A DNA stretch of 63,001 nt from Saccharopolyspora rectivirgula DSM 43747 (GTDB lineage Bacteria > Actinomycetota > Actinomycetes > Mycobacteriales > Pseudonocardiaceae): positions 1 to 63,001 of the forward strand of contig NZ_AYJW01000014.1 of NCBI RefSeq assembly GCF_000497205.1, given 5' to 3'. The notes under the pieces are model-generated. The model was not told the origin of the DNA and did not search any database. It saw nothing but the letters and a program-made list of their open reading frames with translations. Of the stretch, positions 48,255 to 57,495 are shown piece by piece (the first letter of the stretch is position 1; each line of letters opens with the position of its first letter). Position numbers and translations under genes: made by a program.

Positions 48255-49694
48255 GTGATTCGTTCCGCGTTCTGCTGGCTGGCCGCGGTCGTGCTGCTTG
48301 TCGGCTGCGCCCCGGTGGGAGGGGCCCCTTCGCGGGAATCGGCCGACCGGACCGGTCCGCCACCGCCGATTCGGCTCATCGCGCAGAACTACCGCAGCAG
48401 CGCTGGAGTGGTGCTCTCCGGTGGGCCAGCGGCGCCGTACAACTACGGTCCCTCGGTGCTGCGGGAGGAAGGCCGGTACCGGGTGTGGTGGTGCAGCCAG
48501 CTCCCGGGGAGCGGCCCCGCCGGGGACGACATCCTGTACGCCGAGTCGGACGGCCAGGACGGGGTGTTGGCCTCCACCGGCACAGCGGTCTTCTCCGGGC
48601 AGCCCGGGGGGTTCGACGGGATGCACACCTGCGACCCGTCGGTGGTGAAGGTGGCCGGTCGCTACTACCTGTACTACACGGGGGCGGCCGGTGACCACGC
48701 GCACGGCAACGCCATCGGGGTGGCCAGCAGCGCGGACGGGGTGCAGTGGCAGCGGGAGGCCGGTGGTCGGCCGATCGTGACCGCTGCCGAGGAGGTGCGT
48801 CGGGAGAACGTCTACGGCGCGGGCCAGCCGTCGGCGCTCTACTTGGACGGTTGGTTCTACTTGATGTTCACCGACACCACCGCGTCCGGTGCTGGTTGGA
48901 ACGGGGCCGGCCAGTTCGTGCTGCGCGCCCGGGACGCGGTGTTCAGCGAGCGGGTGGAGGCGCTCACCGACGAGGGGTTCCAGCCGGCCGATGAGGTGAA
49001 GCGGGCCAGGTCGGTGGTGGACGCCTTCAGCGCGGACTGGATGTGGGTGCCGGCTCTGCAGGCGTTCGCGATCGCGCACCAGACCGCGGAAGGAACCACG
49101 ATCACCTTCTGGGACAAGGAGTTCACCCGACATCCCTACGAGCCGGTTCTGGTGTCGGGAGCGTGGCAGGAGGGGCCGGGCCTGGTGCGGCAGGGCAGCG
49201 GGCACGCCGTGGTCTCGCCGGAGGACCCGTGCGGCACCGTTCCGGTGGACCTGCTGCGCGCCACGGCGCTGAACCCGGCTCCGACGGAGATCCGGCACTT
49301 CGGGATCGACTTGGTGGGAGTCCGCGGCTGCCAGCAGCGCGCCCAGGCCGTGGCGGTGCTCAACGGGTTCGCCGTCCCCTCACCGGTGCGCACCGCGGAC
49401 ATCATCCACAATGGAGTCAAAGTTCGGGTGGAACGGCACTCGGTCGCTGCCGAGCTGGCGACGCGGGTGTTGCCGGAGAAGGTCCCCGCGCTCGACGAGA
49501 TGCGGGTGGCGGCGACCATCGCCGCGGGAGCTCCCGCGCTGCGCTCACCCGGTGGCGAGCTGGGGGTGCTGGACGATGCCGGACGGCTGTGGTTGGTCAC
49601 CCCGGAGGCGGTGGCGGCGAACGACTCCCCGGTGACCGATGTCTCCGCAGCCGAGTGGGACGCCCGGACCGTGGCCGGGGATCTGCGGTTCTGA
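48255..49694 (+). CDS. Lipoprotein with glycosidase-like beta-propeller repeats
   Basis: A 479-residue predicted lipoprotein: signal sequence with lipobox LLVGC (C18). The mature part contains repeated propeller-type segments (YNYGPSVLREEGRYRVWWCSQ, MHTCDPSVVKVAGRYYLYYTGA, GAGQPSALYLDGWFYLMFTDT), as in GH32/43/62-like five-bladed folds. No complete catalytic set can be assigned with confidence, so it may be a sugar-binding or hydrolytic surface protein. GTG follows GGAGGG. The pepQ region beyond is otherwise housekeeping. Confidence 0.65.
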   Translation: MIRSAFCWLAAVVLLVGCAPVGGAPSRESADRTGPPPPIRLIAQNYRSSAGVVLSGGPAAPYNYGPSVLREEGRYRVWWCSQLPGSGPAGDDILYAESDGQDGVLASTGTAVFSGQPGGFDGMHTCDPSVVKVAGRYYLYYTGAAGDHAHGNAIGVASSADGVQWQREAGGRPIVTAAEEVRRENVYGAGQPSALYLDGWFYLMFTDTTASGAGWNGAGQFVLRARDAVFSERVEALTDEGFQPADEVKRARSVVDAFSADWMWVPALQAFAIAHQTAEGTTITFWDKEFTRHPYEPVLVSGAWQEGPGLVRQGSGHAVVSPEDPCGTVPVDLLRATALNPAPTEIRHFGIDLVGVRGCQQRAQAVAVLNGFAVPSPVRTADIIHNGVKVRVERHSVAAELATRVLPEKVPALDEMRVAATIAAGAPALRSPGGELGVLDDAGRLWLVTPEAVAANDSPVTDVSAAEWDARTVAGDLRF

Positions 49695-49745
49695 GCGGGG
49701 CGACGGTTTCCGATCGGGGGTCCCGACTCCGCTACGGTGGGCGGG

Positions 49746-50402
49746 ATGACCAGTCACGTCGCGCAGGCCAGCACAGAGCGGGGAGAGATCGTACTGCTTC
49801 GCCGGGGTGGTGCCCTGGAGCTGCGGGTCAACGGTGTCTTCGTGATGGACACCGTGCACACCGAAACGGAACGGCTGCTGGCCAGCCGGAGCTTGGCCGC
49901 GGTGTCCGGTGCGGACCTCCGGGTGCTGATCGGGGGTCTCGGGCTCGGGTTCACCCTGGGGGAGGTGTTGGCCGATCCTCGGGTGCGGGTGGCCGAGGTG
50001 GCGGAGATCGAACCCGACTTGGTGGCCTGGCACCGGCAGGGGCTCGTCCCGGAAACCGAGGAGGCGCTGCGGGACGCCCGGACCCGGATCACCGTCGGCG
50101 ATGTCGCCGACGTCCTGCGCGACCGGGACGGTGGCCCGTACGACCTGATCCTGCTCGATGTGGACAACGGCCCCGGCTATCTGGTCTACGAGCGCAACGC
50201 GGCGATCTACGGAGCCCGGTTCCTGGAGCTGTGCCGCGACAACCTCACCGAGCGCGGTGTGGTCGCGGTGTGGTCGGCGAGCCGGGAGGCTGCGCTGGAG
50301 CAGACCATGACCGGGGTGTTCGGCGACTGCCAGGAGGTGGCCATCCCGGTGCGGCTGGGGCAGCGGGAGACGACCTACTACCTGTACTGCTCGGCCAGGT
50401 AG
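49746..50402 (+). CDS. Spermidine synthase-like protein
   Basis: A 218-residue Rossmann-fold protein. It shows GADLRVLIGGLGLGFTLGEVLADP (SAM-type glycine loop), a VAEIEPDLVAW acidic strand and DLILLDVDNGPGYL, as in SpeE-like proteins. It is shorter than true spermidine synthases and lacks clear polyamine-binding residues, so a methyltransferase or other SAM use is equally possible. ATG at 49746 is preferred to GTG 49737. It converges on the ogt gene with one base between stops. Confidence 0.7.
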   Translation: MTSHVAQASTERGEIVLLRRGGALELRVNGVFVMDTVHTETERLLASRSLAAVSGADLRVLIGGLGLGFTLGEVLADPRVRVAEVAEIEPDLVAWHRQGLVPETEEALRDARTRITVGDVADVLRDRDGGPYDLILLDVDNGPGYLVYERNAAIYGARFLELCRDNLTERGVVAVWSASREAALEQTMTGVFGDCQEVAIPVRLGQRETTYYLYCSAR

Positions 50403-50403
50403 C

Positions 50404-50934
50404 TCAGCCGGCCAGCAGGTCCAGCTCCAGCAGGCTCGGTGCCAGCACACCTTCGTGCACCAGCAGGCGGCGCTTCCGGGCCAGACCCCCGCTGAACCCG
50501 CCCAGGCCGCCGTTGCTGGCCACCACCCGGTGGCAGGGCACCAGCAGCGGGCACGGGTTGCCGGCCAGGATCGTGCCGACCGCCCGAGCGGCTTCCGGAC
50601 GACCCGCGAGCTGGGCCAGTTGCCGGTAGGTGACCGTGCTGCCGAAGGGGACCAGTTCTTCCAAGGTGCGCAGGACGTGGGCCCGCAACTCGGTGAGCGG
50701 GGTCCAGTCCACCGGGACGGTGAACTCGCGTCGGGTGCCGGCGAAGTAGTCGGCCAGCTGCCGGGCGGCGCTGGCCGCCCACCCGGTGTCGGGGAGCAGT
50801 TCCTCCTCCTGGTGAGCGGGCAGGACTTCGCGGGGGCTGCCGAAGCTGATCTGCCGGACGCCGGCCGGGGAAGCGACGACGGTCAACGGACCGACCGGGC
50901 TCTCCAGCCAGGAGCAAGTGGACTTCTCGGTCAT
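50404..50934 (-). CDS. ogt: Methylated-DNA-protein cysteine methyltransferase
   Basis: A 176-residue suicide repair protein removing alkyl groups from O6-guanine. The acceptor cysteine is C134 in LLVPCHRVV; the arginine-finger helix ([14 protein letters not shown]) and the HTH ([19 protein letters not shown]) are intact, and an N-terminal RNase-H-like part is present. Single gene, divergent from pepQ. Confidence 0.93.
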   Translation of the reverse strand: MTEKSTCSWLESPVGPLTVVASPAGVRQISFGSPREVLPAHQEEELLPDTGWAASAARQLADYFAGTRREFTVPVDWTPLTELRAHVLRTLEELVPFGSTVTYRQLAQLAGRPEAARAVGTILAGNPCPLLVPCHRVVASNGGLGGFSGGLARKRRLLVHEGVLAPSLLELDLLAG

Positions 50935-51047
50935 GCCCGGACGGTAGCTCGCGGGTCGGACATTTCCGCTCGGGCGCGCTGGCGGCTTTCCGCCGGCTGC
51001 GCGCCGAGGGCAGGTTTTGCCGGTTTGCCGCGGTTAGGCTGCGAAAC

Positions 51048-52157
51048 ATGCCAGAAACGCACATCCGTCGCCGCCACGCCCTTCGCAACCTGCTCCGGGA
51101 GCGCGAGCTGGACGCGATGCTCGTGACCAATTTGCTCAACATCCGCTACCTCACCGGTTTCACCGGTTCCAACGCGGCCCTGCTGGTCCACGCGGCTGAT
51201 GGTCCGAACAGCGAGGACCGGACCGTGTTCTGCACCGACGGCCGCTACCTGACCCAGGCGGGCGAGGAGGTCCCGGACTTGGCGACGGTCATCGAGCGGG
51301 CCAGCGATGTGGCGCTGGCCGAGCGGGCCGCCTCCAGCGCGGCCCTCTTCCGGCGCACGGGTTTTGAAAGCCACCACGTCAGCGTGGAGCACTTCGACCT
51401 GCTGGACCGCGCGTTCGGAGCGGTGGAGCTGGTCCGGGCGCCGGGGTTGGTCGAGCAGTTGCGGGTGGTCAAGGACGAAGGTGAGATCGAATCGTTGCGC
51501 AAGGCTTGCGCTGTCGCTGACCGCGCGCTCGCCGATCTCGTGGAGCAGGGCGGCATCCGACCTGGCCGGACCGAGCTGGAAGTCGCTCGTGAGCTGGAGT
51601 CCCGGATGATCGAGCACGGTGCGGAAGGGCCGTCGTTCGAAACGATCGTGGCGGCGGGGGAGAACTCCGCGGTGCCGCACCACCGGCCGGGGCAGTACGT
51701 GCTGCGGGACGGGGATTTCGTCAAGATCGATTTCGGAGCCCTGGTGGAGGGCTACCACTCCGACATGACCCGCACGCTGGTGATCGGGCAACCGGCGGAC
51801 TGGCAGCGGGAGATCTACGAGGTGGTCCGCGCTGCCCAGCGAGCGGGCCGGGAAGCGGTGCGGGACGGGGCTGACGTGCGGGAAACCGACTCCGCCGCCC
51901 GGAAGGTCATCGAAGACGCCGGGTACGGCGAGTACTTCTTGCACAGCCTCGGCCACGGGGTGGGCTTGGAGATCCACGAGGCGCCAGCTCTCGCGCAGCG
52001 CGGGGACGGTAGAATCTCGTCCGGGATGGCGGTCACCGTCGAGCCCGGTATCTACCTGGCTGGGCAGGGGGGTGTCCGTATCGAGGACACGCTGGTTGTG
52101 CGTCCCAGCACGCCGGAGCTCCTGACCTTGACGACGAAGGAGCTCGTTACAGTTTGA
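51048..52157 (+). CDS. pepQ: Xaa-Pro aminopeptidase/dipeptidase (M24B)
   Basis: A 369-residue metallopeptidase. An N-terminal creatinase-like domain (about 1-130) precedes the pita-bread fold with metal ligands in FVKIDFGALVEGYHSDMTRT, HSLGHGVGLEIHEAP and TVEPGIYL, and the E in RIEDTLVV. It lies before efp in the conserved pepQ-efp-nusB order and may help recycle proline peptides. Confidence 0.92.
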   Translation: MPETHIRRRHALRNLLRERELDAMLVTNLLNIRYLTGFTGSNAALLVHAADGPNSEDRTVFCTDGRYLTQAGEEVPDLATVIERASDVALAERAASSAALFRRTGFESHHVSVEHFDLLDRAFGAVELVRAPGLVEQLRVVKDEGEIESLRKACAVADRALADLVEQGGIRPGRTELEVARELESRMIEHGAEGPSFETIVAAGENSAVPHHRPGQYVLRDGDFVKIDFGALVEGYHSDMTRTLVIGQPADWQREIYEVVRAAQRAGREAVRDGADVRETDSAARKVIEDAGYGEYFLHSLGHGVGLEIHEAPALAQRGDGRISSGMAVTVEPGIYLAGQGGVRIEDTLVVRPSTPELLTLTTKELVTV

Positions 52158-52237
52158 CGCGCTGTTGTGCGCGGGCGCCGCTCCGGTTCGCGCGCTGACG
52201 GAATGTGCCCACAGTCATCACCACAGGAGACTTCCAC

Positions 52238-52804
52238 GTGGCGACCACGAACGACCTGAAGAACGGAATGGTGCTCAAGATCGACGGCCAGTTGTGGTCC
52301 GTCGTGAACTTCCAGCACGTCAAACCCGGCAAGGGCGGTGCCTTCGTCCGAACCACCCTCAAGAACGTGACTTCCGGCAAGGTGGTGGACCGCACGTTCA
52401 ACGCCGGCGTGAAGGTGGAGACCGCCAACGTCGACCGCCGGGAGATGACCTACCTCTACAACGACGGCAGCGAGTACTACTTCATGGACCCCGAGACCTA
52501 CGACCAGGTCTCGGTGCCCGCCGAGGTGGTCGGGGACGCCGCGAAGTTCATGCTGGAGAACACCAACGTGGTCGTTGCTCGGCACGAGGACAACCCGCTG
52601 TACGTCGAGCTGGGCGCGGCGGTCGAGCTCAAGGTCGAGCACACCGATCCGGGCGTGCAGGGCGACCGGTCGACCGGTGGCACCAAGCCGGCGGTCCTGG
52701 AGACCGGCGCGGAAATCCAGGTCCCGCTGTTCATCAACACCGGCGACACGCTGAAGGTCGACCCGCGGGACGGCCGTTACCTCAGCCGCGTCAGCACCAA
52801 ATGA
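52238..52804 (+). CDS. efp: Translation elongation factor P
   Basis: A 188-residue factor that rescues ribosomes stalled at proline runs. Three beta domains are present; the tip lysine is K32 in HVKPGKGG. No EpmA/EarP modification gene is in the window. The upstream in-frame start at 52205 is rejected: GTG at 52238 follows AGGAGA and gives the family start ([14 protein letters not shown]). Confidence 0.95.
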   Translation: MATTNDLKNGMVLKIDGQLWSVVNFQHVKPGKGGAFVRTTLKNVTSGKVVDRTFNAGVKVETANVDRREMTYLYNDGSEYYFMDPETYDQVSVPAEVVGDAAKFMLENTNVVVARHEDNPLYVELGAAVELKVEHTDPGVQGDRSTGGTKPAVLETGAEIQVPLFINTGDTLKVDPRDGRYLSRVSTK

Positions 52805-52855
52805 CGGGTATGACTGGCACAGTCGGGCCGGTATCAGCTGGAAAGAGGGTGTGAG

Positions 52856-53287
52856 GTGGGTTCTCGGAGCAAAGCGCGAAAACGCGCCGTGGACATCCTC
52901 TACGAGGCTGATCAACGCGGCCTCGATGCGGCGACGCTCTTGGCCGACCGGATCGGAACTCCGGAAGTACCGCCGATCGGTGACTACACCATCACCCTCG
53001 TCGAAGGGGTCTCGGCGAACCGGGAGCGCATCGACGAGCTGTTGACCCAGCACGCCGAGGGGTGGACGCTCGCCCGGATGCCCGCGGTGGACCGGGCCGT
53101 GCTGCGGCTGGGCCTCTACGAGTTGCTGTGGAGCGAGGACGTGCCGGCCGCCGTGGCCATCGACGAGGCGGTGGAGCTGGTGAAGGCGCTGTCCACCGAT
53201 GATTCACCGCGGTTCGTCAACGGCGTTCTGGGGCGCATCGCGGGTATCAGCGGCAAGCTCCGCAAAACCGCCCGCACCGCGAACTGA
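52856..53287 (+). CDS. nusB: Transcription antitermination factor NusB
   Basis: A 143-residue all-helical protein that binds boxA RNA with NusE in rRNA antitermination. GSRSKARKRAVDILYEADQR at the N-terminus and VAIDEAVELVKALSTDDSPRFVNGVLGRI near the end are typical. GTG start. It ends before a strong terminator, closing the pepQ-efp-nusB group. Confidence 0.94.
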   Translation: MGSRSKARKRAVDILYEADQRGLDAATLLADRIGTPEVPPIGDYTITLVEGVSANRERIDELLTQHAEGWTLARMPAVDRAVLRLGLYELLWSEDVPAAVAIDEAVELVKALSTDDSPRFVNGVLGRIAGISGKLRKTARTAN

Positions 53288-53308
53288 GACGCGAACTGAG
53301 ACCACGAA

Positions 53309-53343
53309 AAAGGGCACCTGGGGTTTTTGCCCAGGTGCCCTTT
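53309..53343. terminator. Strong bidirectional terminator between nusB and bldD
   Basis: AAAGGGCACCTGGG (53309-53322) and CCCAGGTGCCCTTT (53330-53343) are perfectly complementary over 14 bp, with a 7-base loop GTTTTTG and A/T ends. The stem serves both converging genes. Confidence 0.9.
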
Positions 53344-53364
53344 CCATGCCGGTGTAGCGCCGTC

Positions 53365-53853
53365 TCACTCCTCTCGAGCTGGCCGGGCTTCCGGCGGCAG
53401 CACACCCCACTCGATGAGTTGTTCGGTGAGCTCGCCTGGCGTCATGTCGTAGATGATGGCCAGGGATCGCAGGTCCTCGGTGCGGATCGACAGCACCTTG
53501 CCGTTGTAGTCGCCGCGCTGGCTTTGGATGGTCGCCGCGTAGCGGGCCAGCGGGCCGACCTTCTCAGCGGGGAGCTGCTGCAGCCGCTCCAGGTTGATCA
53601 CGACTTTGGTAGCGGGCTCAGCACCGGAGGGGACGCGGCCCTCCGGAAGCAGCTCGGCAACAGGAACCCCGTAGAAGTCGGCCAGTTCGGCCAGCTTCTG
53701 CACGGTCACTGCGCGGTCGCCGCGCTCGTAAGACCCGACGACCACGGCCTTCCACCGCCCGCCTGACTTCTGCTCGACGCCGTGCAGCGAAAGACCCTGC
53801 TGCTGGCGGATCGCGCGGAGCTTGGCGCCCAGCGCCTTGGCGTAGTCGCCCAT
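53365..53853 (-). CDS. bldD: Developmental regulator BldD
   Basis: A 162-residue regulator. The N-terminal helix-turn-helix ([19 protein letters not shown] and [20 protein letters not shown]) is nearly identical to Streptomyces BldD. The C-terminal domain carries the cyclic-di-GMP-binding pattern RGD-x8-RxxD (R113, D115, R124, D127). In Streptomyces BldD with c-di-GMP represses sporulation genes. ATG at 53853 is chosen over the open frame to 53946 because it gives the family start and follows GGAG. It is divergent from pyrR. Confidence 0.92.
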   Translation of the reverse strand: MGDYAKALGAKLRAIRQQQGLSLHGVEQKSGGRWKAVVVGSYERGDRAVTVQKLAELADFYGVPVAELLPEGRVPSGAEPATKVVINLERLQQLPAEKVGPLARYAATIQSQRGDYNGKVLSIRTEDLRSLAIIYDMTPGELTEQLIEWGVLPPEARPAREE

Positions 53854-54010
53854 GTGGCGTTTCTCCGTTTCATTCGCCCCGATAGCCGATACCTGACAAC
53901 GGGGAGTAAAGCTCAGATCAATACGGAGAGTAATGTTCGCTCGCAAGTGTCACCAGGTCAAGTTGGTCTTGGGCGTAGATGGGGCGAGGAGCGCCACACC
54001 ACCCGGACGA

Positions 54011-54039
54011 TTGACCTGTCATCGCTGATAGCGTACAGG
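54011..54039 (+). promoter_or_regulatory. Putative promoter of the pyr operon
   Basis: TTGACC (54011-54016) is followed after 17 bases by TACAGG (54034-54039). This would start a leader of about 100 bases, long enough to hold the PyrR hairpin. A TANNNT form (TAGCGT at 54029) is an alternative -10 but badly spaced. Confidence 0.5.
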
Positions 54040-54099
54040 GTAGCTCGGCAGTCAGCAGGTGCCAGCGGCATCGGCGCTGCTGGGCCGCTCACACACCAT

Positions 54100-54138
54100 C
54101 CTTTAAGGACCCGTCCAGTGAGGCGGGGAAGGAGGTCC
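54100..54138 (+). promoter_or_regulatory. PyrR-binding RNA hairpin in the pyr leader
   Basis: CCCG (54110-54113) pairs with CGGG (54124-54127), presenting the loop TCCAGTGAGG, which closely matches the PyrR-binding loop UCCAG-GAGG known from pyr attenuators. The ribosome site GGAGG (54131-54135) sits just after it and can be partly covered by flanking pairs (CCTT 54100-54103 with AAGG 54129-54132, or GGA with TCC 54136-54138). No intrinsic terminator follows. This fits PyrR repressing translation, as in mycobacteria, rather than transcription attenuation. Confidence 0.7.
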
Positions 54139-54144
54139 ACATCC

Positions 54145-54732
54145 GTGGCGTCACGCCAACAGGCGGGCGCGGCGGGCCAGGCGGAGCAGCGCGAGCTGCT
54201 CTCGTCCGGTGACGTTGCGCGAACAGTAGCCAGAATCGCCCATCAGATCATCGAGAAGACCGCTCTGGACACCGGTCGCACCAATACGGTTCTGCTCGGC
54301 ATCCCCACTCGGGGCAAACCGCTGGCCCAGCGGCTCGCGGACCGCATCCACGAGTTCAGCGGTGTGTCCATTCCCACAGGCACGCTCGACATCACGCTCT
54401 ACCGCGACGACCTGCGCAAGCGCCCGAACCGGCCGCTCGAACCCACCCGGTTGCCAGCGCAGGGCATCGACGACGCCCTCGTGGTCCTGGTGGACGACGT
54501 GCTGTTCTCCGGCCGGACCGTGCGGGCTGCGCTGGACGCGCTGCGCGACCAGGGGCGGCCGCGGAGCGTCCAGCTGGCGGTGCTGGTCGACCGCGGGCAC
54601 CGGGAGCTGCCCATCCGGGCCGACTACGTGGGCAAGAACATCCCCACCGCCCGATCCGAGGAAGTCGCGGTGCAGCTCGCGGAGGTCGACGGCGTTGATT
54701 CGGTCGTCCTGCGCCGAGGAGGGCAGCGTTGA
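54145..54732 (+). CDS. pyrR: Pyrimidine operon regulator PyrR / uracil phosphoribosyltransferase
   Basis: A 195-residue RNA-binding phosphoribosyltransferase fold. The PRPP loop [14 protein letters not shown] and [17 protein letters not shown] are clear, and the [11 protein letters not shown] region is typical of PyrR. It likely binds its own leader when UMP is high. GTG at 54145 is chosen: GGAGG lies 9 bases before it. The gene overlaps pyrB by one base and heads pyrR-B-C-(PH)-carA-carB-pyrF. Confidence 0.92.
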   Translation: MASRQQAGAAGQAEQRELLSSGDVARTVARIAHQIIEKTALDTGRTNTVLLGIPTRGKPLAQRLADRIHEFSGVSIPTGTLDITLYRDDLRKRPNRPLEPTRLPAQGIDDALVVLVDDVLFSGRTVRAALDALRDQGRPRSVQLAVLVDRGHRELPIRADYVGKNIPTARSEEVAVQLAEVDGVDSVVLRRGGQR

Positions 54733-55664
54733 TGCGCCACCTGCTCTCCGCTGAAGACCTCGACCGGGAGAACGCCACCGCGGTGCTGGACACGGCCGAC
54801 AGCCTCAAGCGCACCCTGCTCGGCAGGGAGGTGCGCAAGCTCCCCACCCTGCGCGGCCGGACCGTGGTCACCCTGTTCTACGAGAACTCCACGCGCACCA
54901 GGGTCTCGTTCGAGACCGCCGGCAAGTGGATGAGCGCCGATGTGATCAACGTGTCGGCCAGCAGCTCCTCGGTCGGCAAGGGCGAATCCCTGCGCGACAC
55001 CGCGCTCACCCTCTCCGCGGCGGGCGCCGACTGCGTGATCGTCCGGCACCCGGCGTCCGGCGCGGCGCACCGGCTGGCCGACTGGCTGGTCGAGACGGGG
55101 ACCAAGGTCGTCAACGCCGGCGACGGCATGCACGAACACCCCACCCAGGCCCTCCTCGATGCCGCCACCCTGCGGGAACGGCTCGGCGACTTGGCCGGGC
55201 GGCGGATCGGCATCGTCGGCGACCTGCTGCACAGCCGGGTCGCCCGGTCGAACGTCCACCTGCTGCGCACCCTCGGCGCCGAAGTGGTGCTGATCGCACC
55301 GCCCACCCTGGTGCCCTGCGGTGTCGAGCAGTGGGGCGCGCCGGTCCACCACGAACTGGATCCCCAGCTGCCGAAGCTGGACGCGGTGATGATGCTGCGG
55401 GTGCAGGCGGAGCGGATGCACGGGGCGTTCTTCCCGTCCGCGCGCGAGTACTCCGTGGCCTACGGGCTCAACGAGGACCGGCTGCGGCTGCTGCCCGAGC
55501 ACGCGGTCGTGCTGCACCCGGGCCCGATGATGCGGGGCATGGAAATCGCCCCGTCGGTCGCCGATTCCCCGCGCGCTGCCATCACCCAGCAGGTCAACAA
55601 CGGTGTGCACGTCCGGATGGCGGTGCTCTACCACCTGCTGGCCGGAGAGGAGGTTCCCGCATGA
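54732..55664 (+). CDS. pyrB: Aspartate carbamoyltransferase
   Basis: A 310-residue catalytic chain making N-carbamoyl-aspartate. [17 protein letters not shown] binds carbamoyl phosphate; [14 protein letters not shown] and LHPGPMMRG are further active-site segments. No pyrI regulatory chain is present. ATG at 54732 is preferred to TTG at 54729. It overlaps pyrC by ATGA. Confidence 0.95.
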   Translation: MRHLLSAEDLDRENATAVLDTADSLKRTLLGREVRKLPTLRGRTVVTLFYENSTRTRVSFETAGKWMSADVINVSASSSSVGKGESLRDTALTLSAAGADCVIVRHPASGAAHRLADWLVETGTKVVNAGDGMHEHPTQALLDAATLRERLGDLAGRRIGIVGDLLHSRVARSNVHLLRTLGAEVVLIAPPTLVPCGVEQWGAPVHHELDPQLPKLDAVMMLRVQAERMHGAFFPSAREYSVAYGLNEDRLRLLPEHAVVLHPGPMMRGMEIAPSVADSPRAAITQQVNNGVHVRMAVLYHLLAGEEVPA

Positions 55665-56959
55665 GCCGGGTGCTGTTGAAGCAGGTCCGCCCGTACGGCG
55701 AGGGCGACCCGGTGGACCTGCTGGTGGAGAACGGCCTGGTCGCCGACATCGCCCCGGAGATCGACGCCGACGCCGACGAGCTGCTCCACCTCGGCGGGGC
55801 CGTCGTGCTCCCCGGCTTCGTCGACCTGCACACGCACCTGCGGGAGCCGGGCAGGGAGGACGCCGAGACCATCGAGACCGGCTCGATGGCGGCGGCTCTG
55901 GGCGGCTACACCGCGGTGTTCGCGATGGCCAACACCGACCCGGTCGCCGACAACGCGGTGGTGGTCGAGCACGTGTGGCGCCGGGGGCGGGAAACCGGGC
56001 TGGTGGACGTGCACCCGGTGGGCGCGGTCACCGTCGGCCTCAACGGCGAGCAGCTGGCCGAGCTGGGAACCATGGCCCGCTCCGCGGCTCAGGTCCGGGT
56101 GTTCTCCGACGACGGGCGGTGCGTGCACGACCCGCTGATCATGCGCCGGGCGCTGGAGTACACCCGCAGCTTCGGCGGGTTGATCGCCCAGCACGCCGAG
56201 GAGCCCCGGCTCACCGTCCGCGCCCAGGCGCACGAAGGTGCGAACGCGGCCAGGCTGGGGCTGGCCGGTTGGCCGGCGGCGGCCGAGGAGTCGATCGTGG
56301 CGCGGGACTGCCTGCTGGCCGGGCACACCGGTGGTCGGCTGCACATCTGCCACGTCTCCACCGCCGGCACCGCGGAGATCCTGCGCTGGTGGAAGGCCCG
56401 GCAGGAGCCGGGGGAGGTCTCGGCCGAGGTCACCCCGCACCACCTGCTGCTCACCGATGAGCGACTGGCCACATATGACCCGGTCAACAAGGTGAATCCG
56501 CCGTTGCGCACGGAGACTGATGTCAGAGCGCTCCGGCAGGCGCTGGCGGACGGCACCGTGGACTGCGTGGCCACCGACCACGCTCCGCACGCGGCGCAGG
56601 ACAAGGACTGCGAGTGGTCCGCGGCCCGGCCGGGCATGCTCGGCCTGCAGACCGCGCTGAGCATCGTGGTGCAGACCATGGTGCGGGCCGGGCTGCTCGA
56701 CTGGCGCGGCGTGGCGCGGGTGATGAGCGAGCGGCCAGCCGAAATCGCCGGCCTGGCCGACCAGGGACGACCGGTCGCGGTCGGGGAACCGGCGAATCTG
56801 GCCGTCGTCGACCCGGACGCGGTCTGGACGGTGCGAGGAGCTGAGCTGGCCAGCCTGGCGAGCAACTCGCCGTACGAAGGAATGCGGTTGCCCGGACGAG
56901 TCGTGGCGACGTTGCTGCGCGGCCGGGTCACCGCGCACGAAGGCAAGGTGAGGCGCTGA
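55661..56959 (+). CDS. pyrC: Dihydroorotase
   Basis: A 432-residue amidohydrolase closing carbamoyl-aspartate to dihydroorotate. Metal motif [10 protein letters not shown], plus [26 protein letters not shown] and [11 protein letters not shown] are intact, so unlike inactive DHOases that only scaffold ATCase, this one should be catalytic. Class I type. It overlaps pyrB and the next gene. Confidence 0.94.
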   Translation: MSRVLLKQVRPYGEGDPVDLLVENGLVADIAPEIDADADELLHLGGAVVLPGFVDLHTHLREPGREDAETIETGSMAAALGGYTAVFAMANTDPVADNAVVVEHVWRRGRETGLVDVHPVGAVTVGLNGEQLAELGTMARSAAQVRVFSDDGRCVHDPLIMRRALEYTRSFGGLIAQHAEEPRLTVRAQAHEGANAARLGLAGWPAAAEESIVARDCLLAGHTGGRLHICHVSTAGTAEILRWWKARQEPGEVSAEVTPHHLLLTDERLATYDPVNKVNPPLRTETDVRALRQALADGTVDCVATDHAPHAAQDKDCEWSAARPGMLGLQTALSIVVQTMVRAGLLDWRGVARVMSERPAEIAGLADQGRPVAVGEPANLAVVDPDAVWTVRGAELASLASNSPYEGMRLPGRVVATLLRGRVTAHEGKVRR

Positions 56960-57477
56960 TGGCGCGTGCGTTGTGGGTGCTGGCGCTGATAGCGCTGGCA
57001 GCCCTGGTCGTCTACGGAATGCGGCGGGGATGGGTCAATCGCGCCAAGCGCCAAGCAGCCCAGCTGCCGGAGTTCCCCGTGCTCCCGGAGGAACCGGGCG
57101 GAGCGGAACTGCTGCCCGCGGCCACCGGCATGTACGTGGGGACCACCTTCGCCGGTGACTGGCAGGACCGGGTGGTGGTCGGTGACATCGGCCACCGGGC
57201 GAACGGCACCGCCCGGCTGTGGAAGTCGGGGCTGCTGCTGGACCGGGAGGGCGCCAGCTCGATCTGGATCCCGGCCGAAGCCGTGGTGGACGCCCGACTG
57301 GACCACAAGCTGGCCAACAAGGTCGTGCCCGGCGTCGGCATGGTCGTGGTGACCTGGCGGCTCGGCGAGCACCTGCTGGACACCGGTTTCCGCGGTGACG
57401 AGAAGACGACGCAGAGCGAATGGGTGGAGGCGGTCCGGGCGCTAGGACCGGCTTCCGCTCCGGACGACAACCGCTAA
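56959..57477 (+). CDS. Membrane-anchored PH-like protein of the pyr operon
   Basis: A 172-residue protein: an N-terminal helix (about 4-22), then a PH-like beta domain (GMYVGTTFAGDWQDRVVVGDIGHRANGTARLW ... FRGDEKTTQSEWVEAV). Genes of this type sit between pyrC and carA in many actinobacteria; function is unknown. ATG shares one base with the pyrC stop. Confidence 0.8.
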   Translation: MARALWVLALIALAALVVYGMRRGWVNRAKRQAAQLPEFPVLPEEPGGAELLPAATGMYVGTTFAGDWQDRVVVGDIGHRANGTARLWKSGLLLDREGASSIWIPAEAVVDARLDHKLANKVVPGVGMVVVTWRLGEHLLDTGFRGDEKTTQSEWVEAVRALGPASAPDDNR

Positions 57478-57495
57478 CAGGCGGCAGGAGGACGA

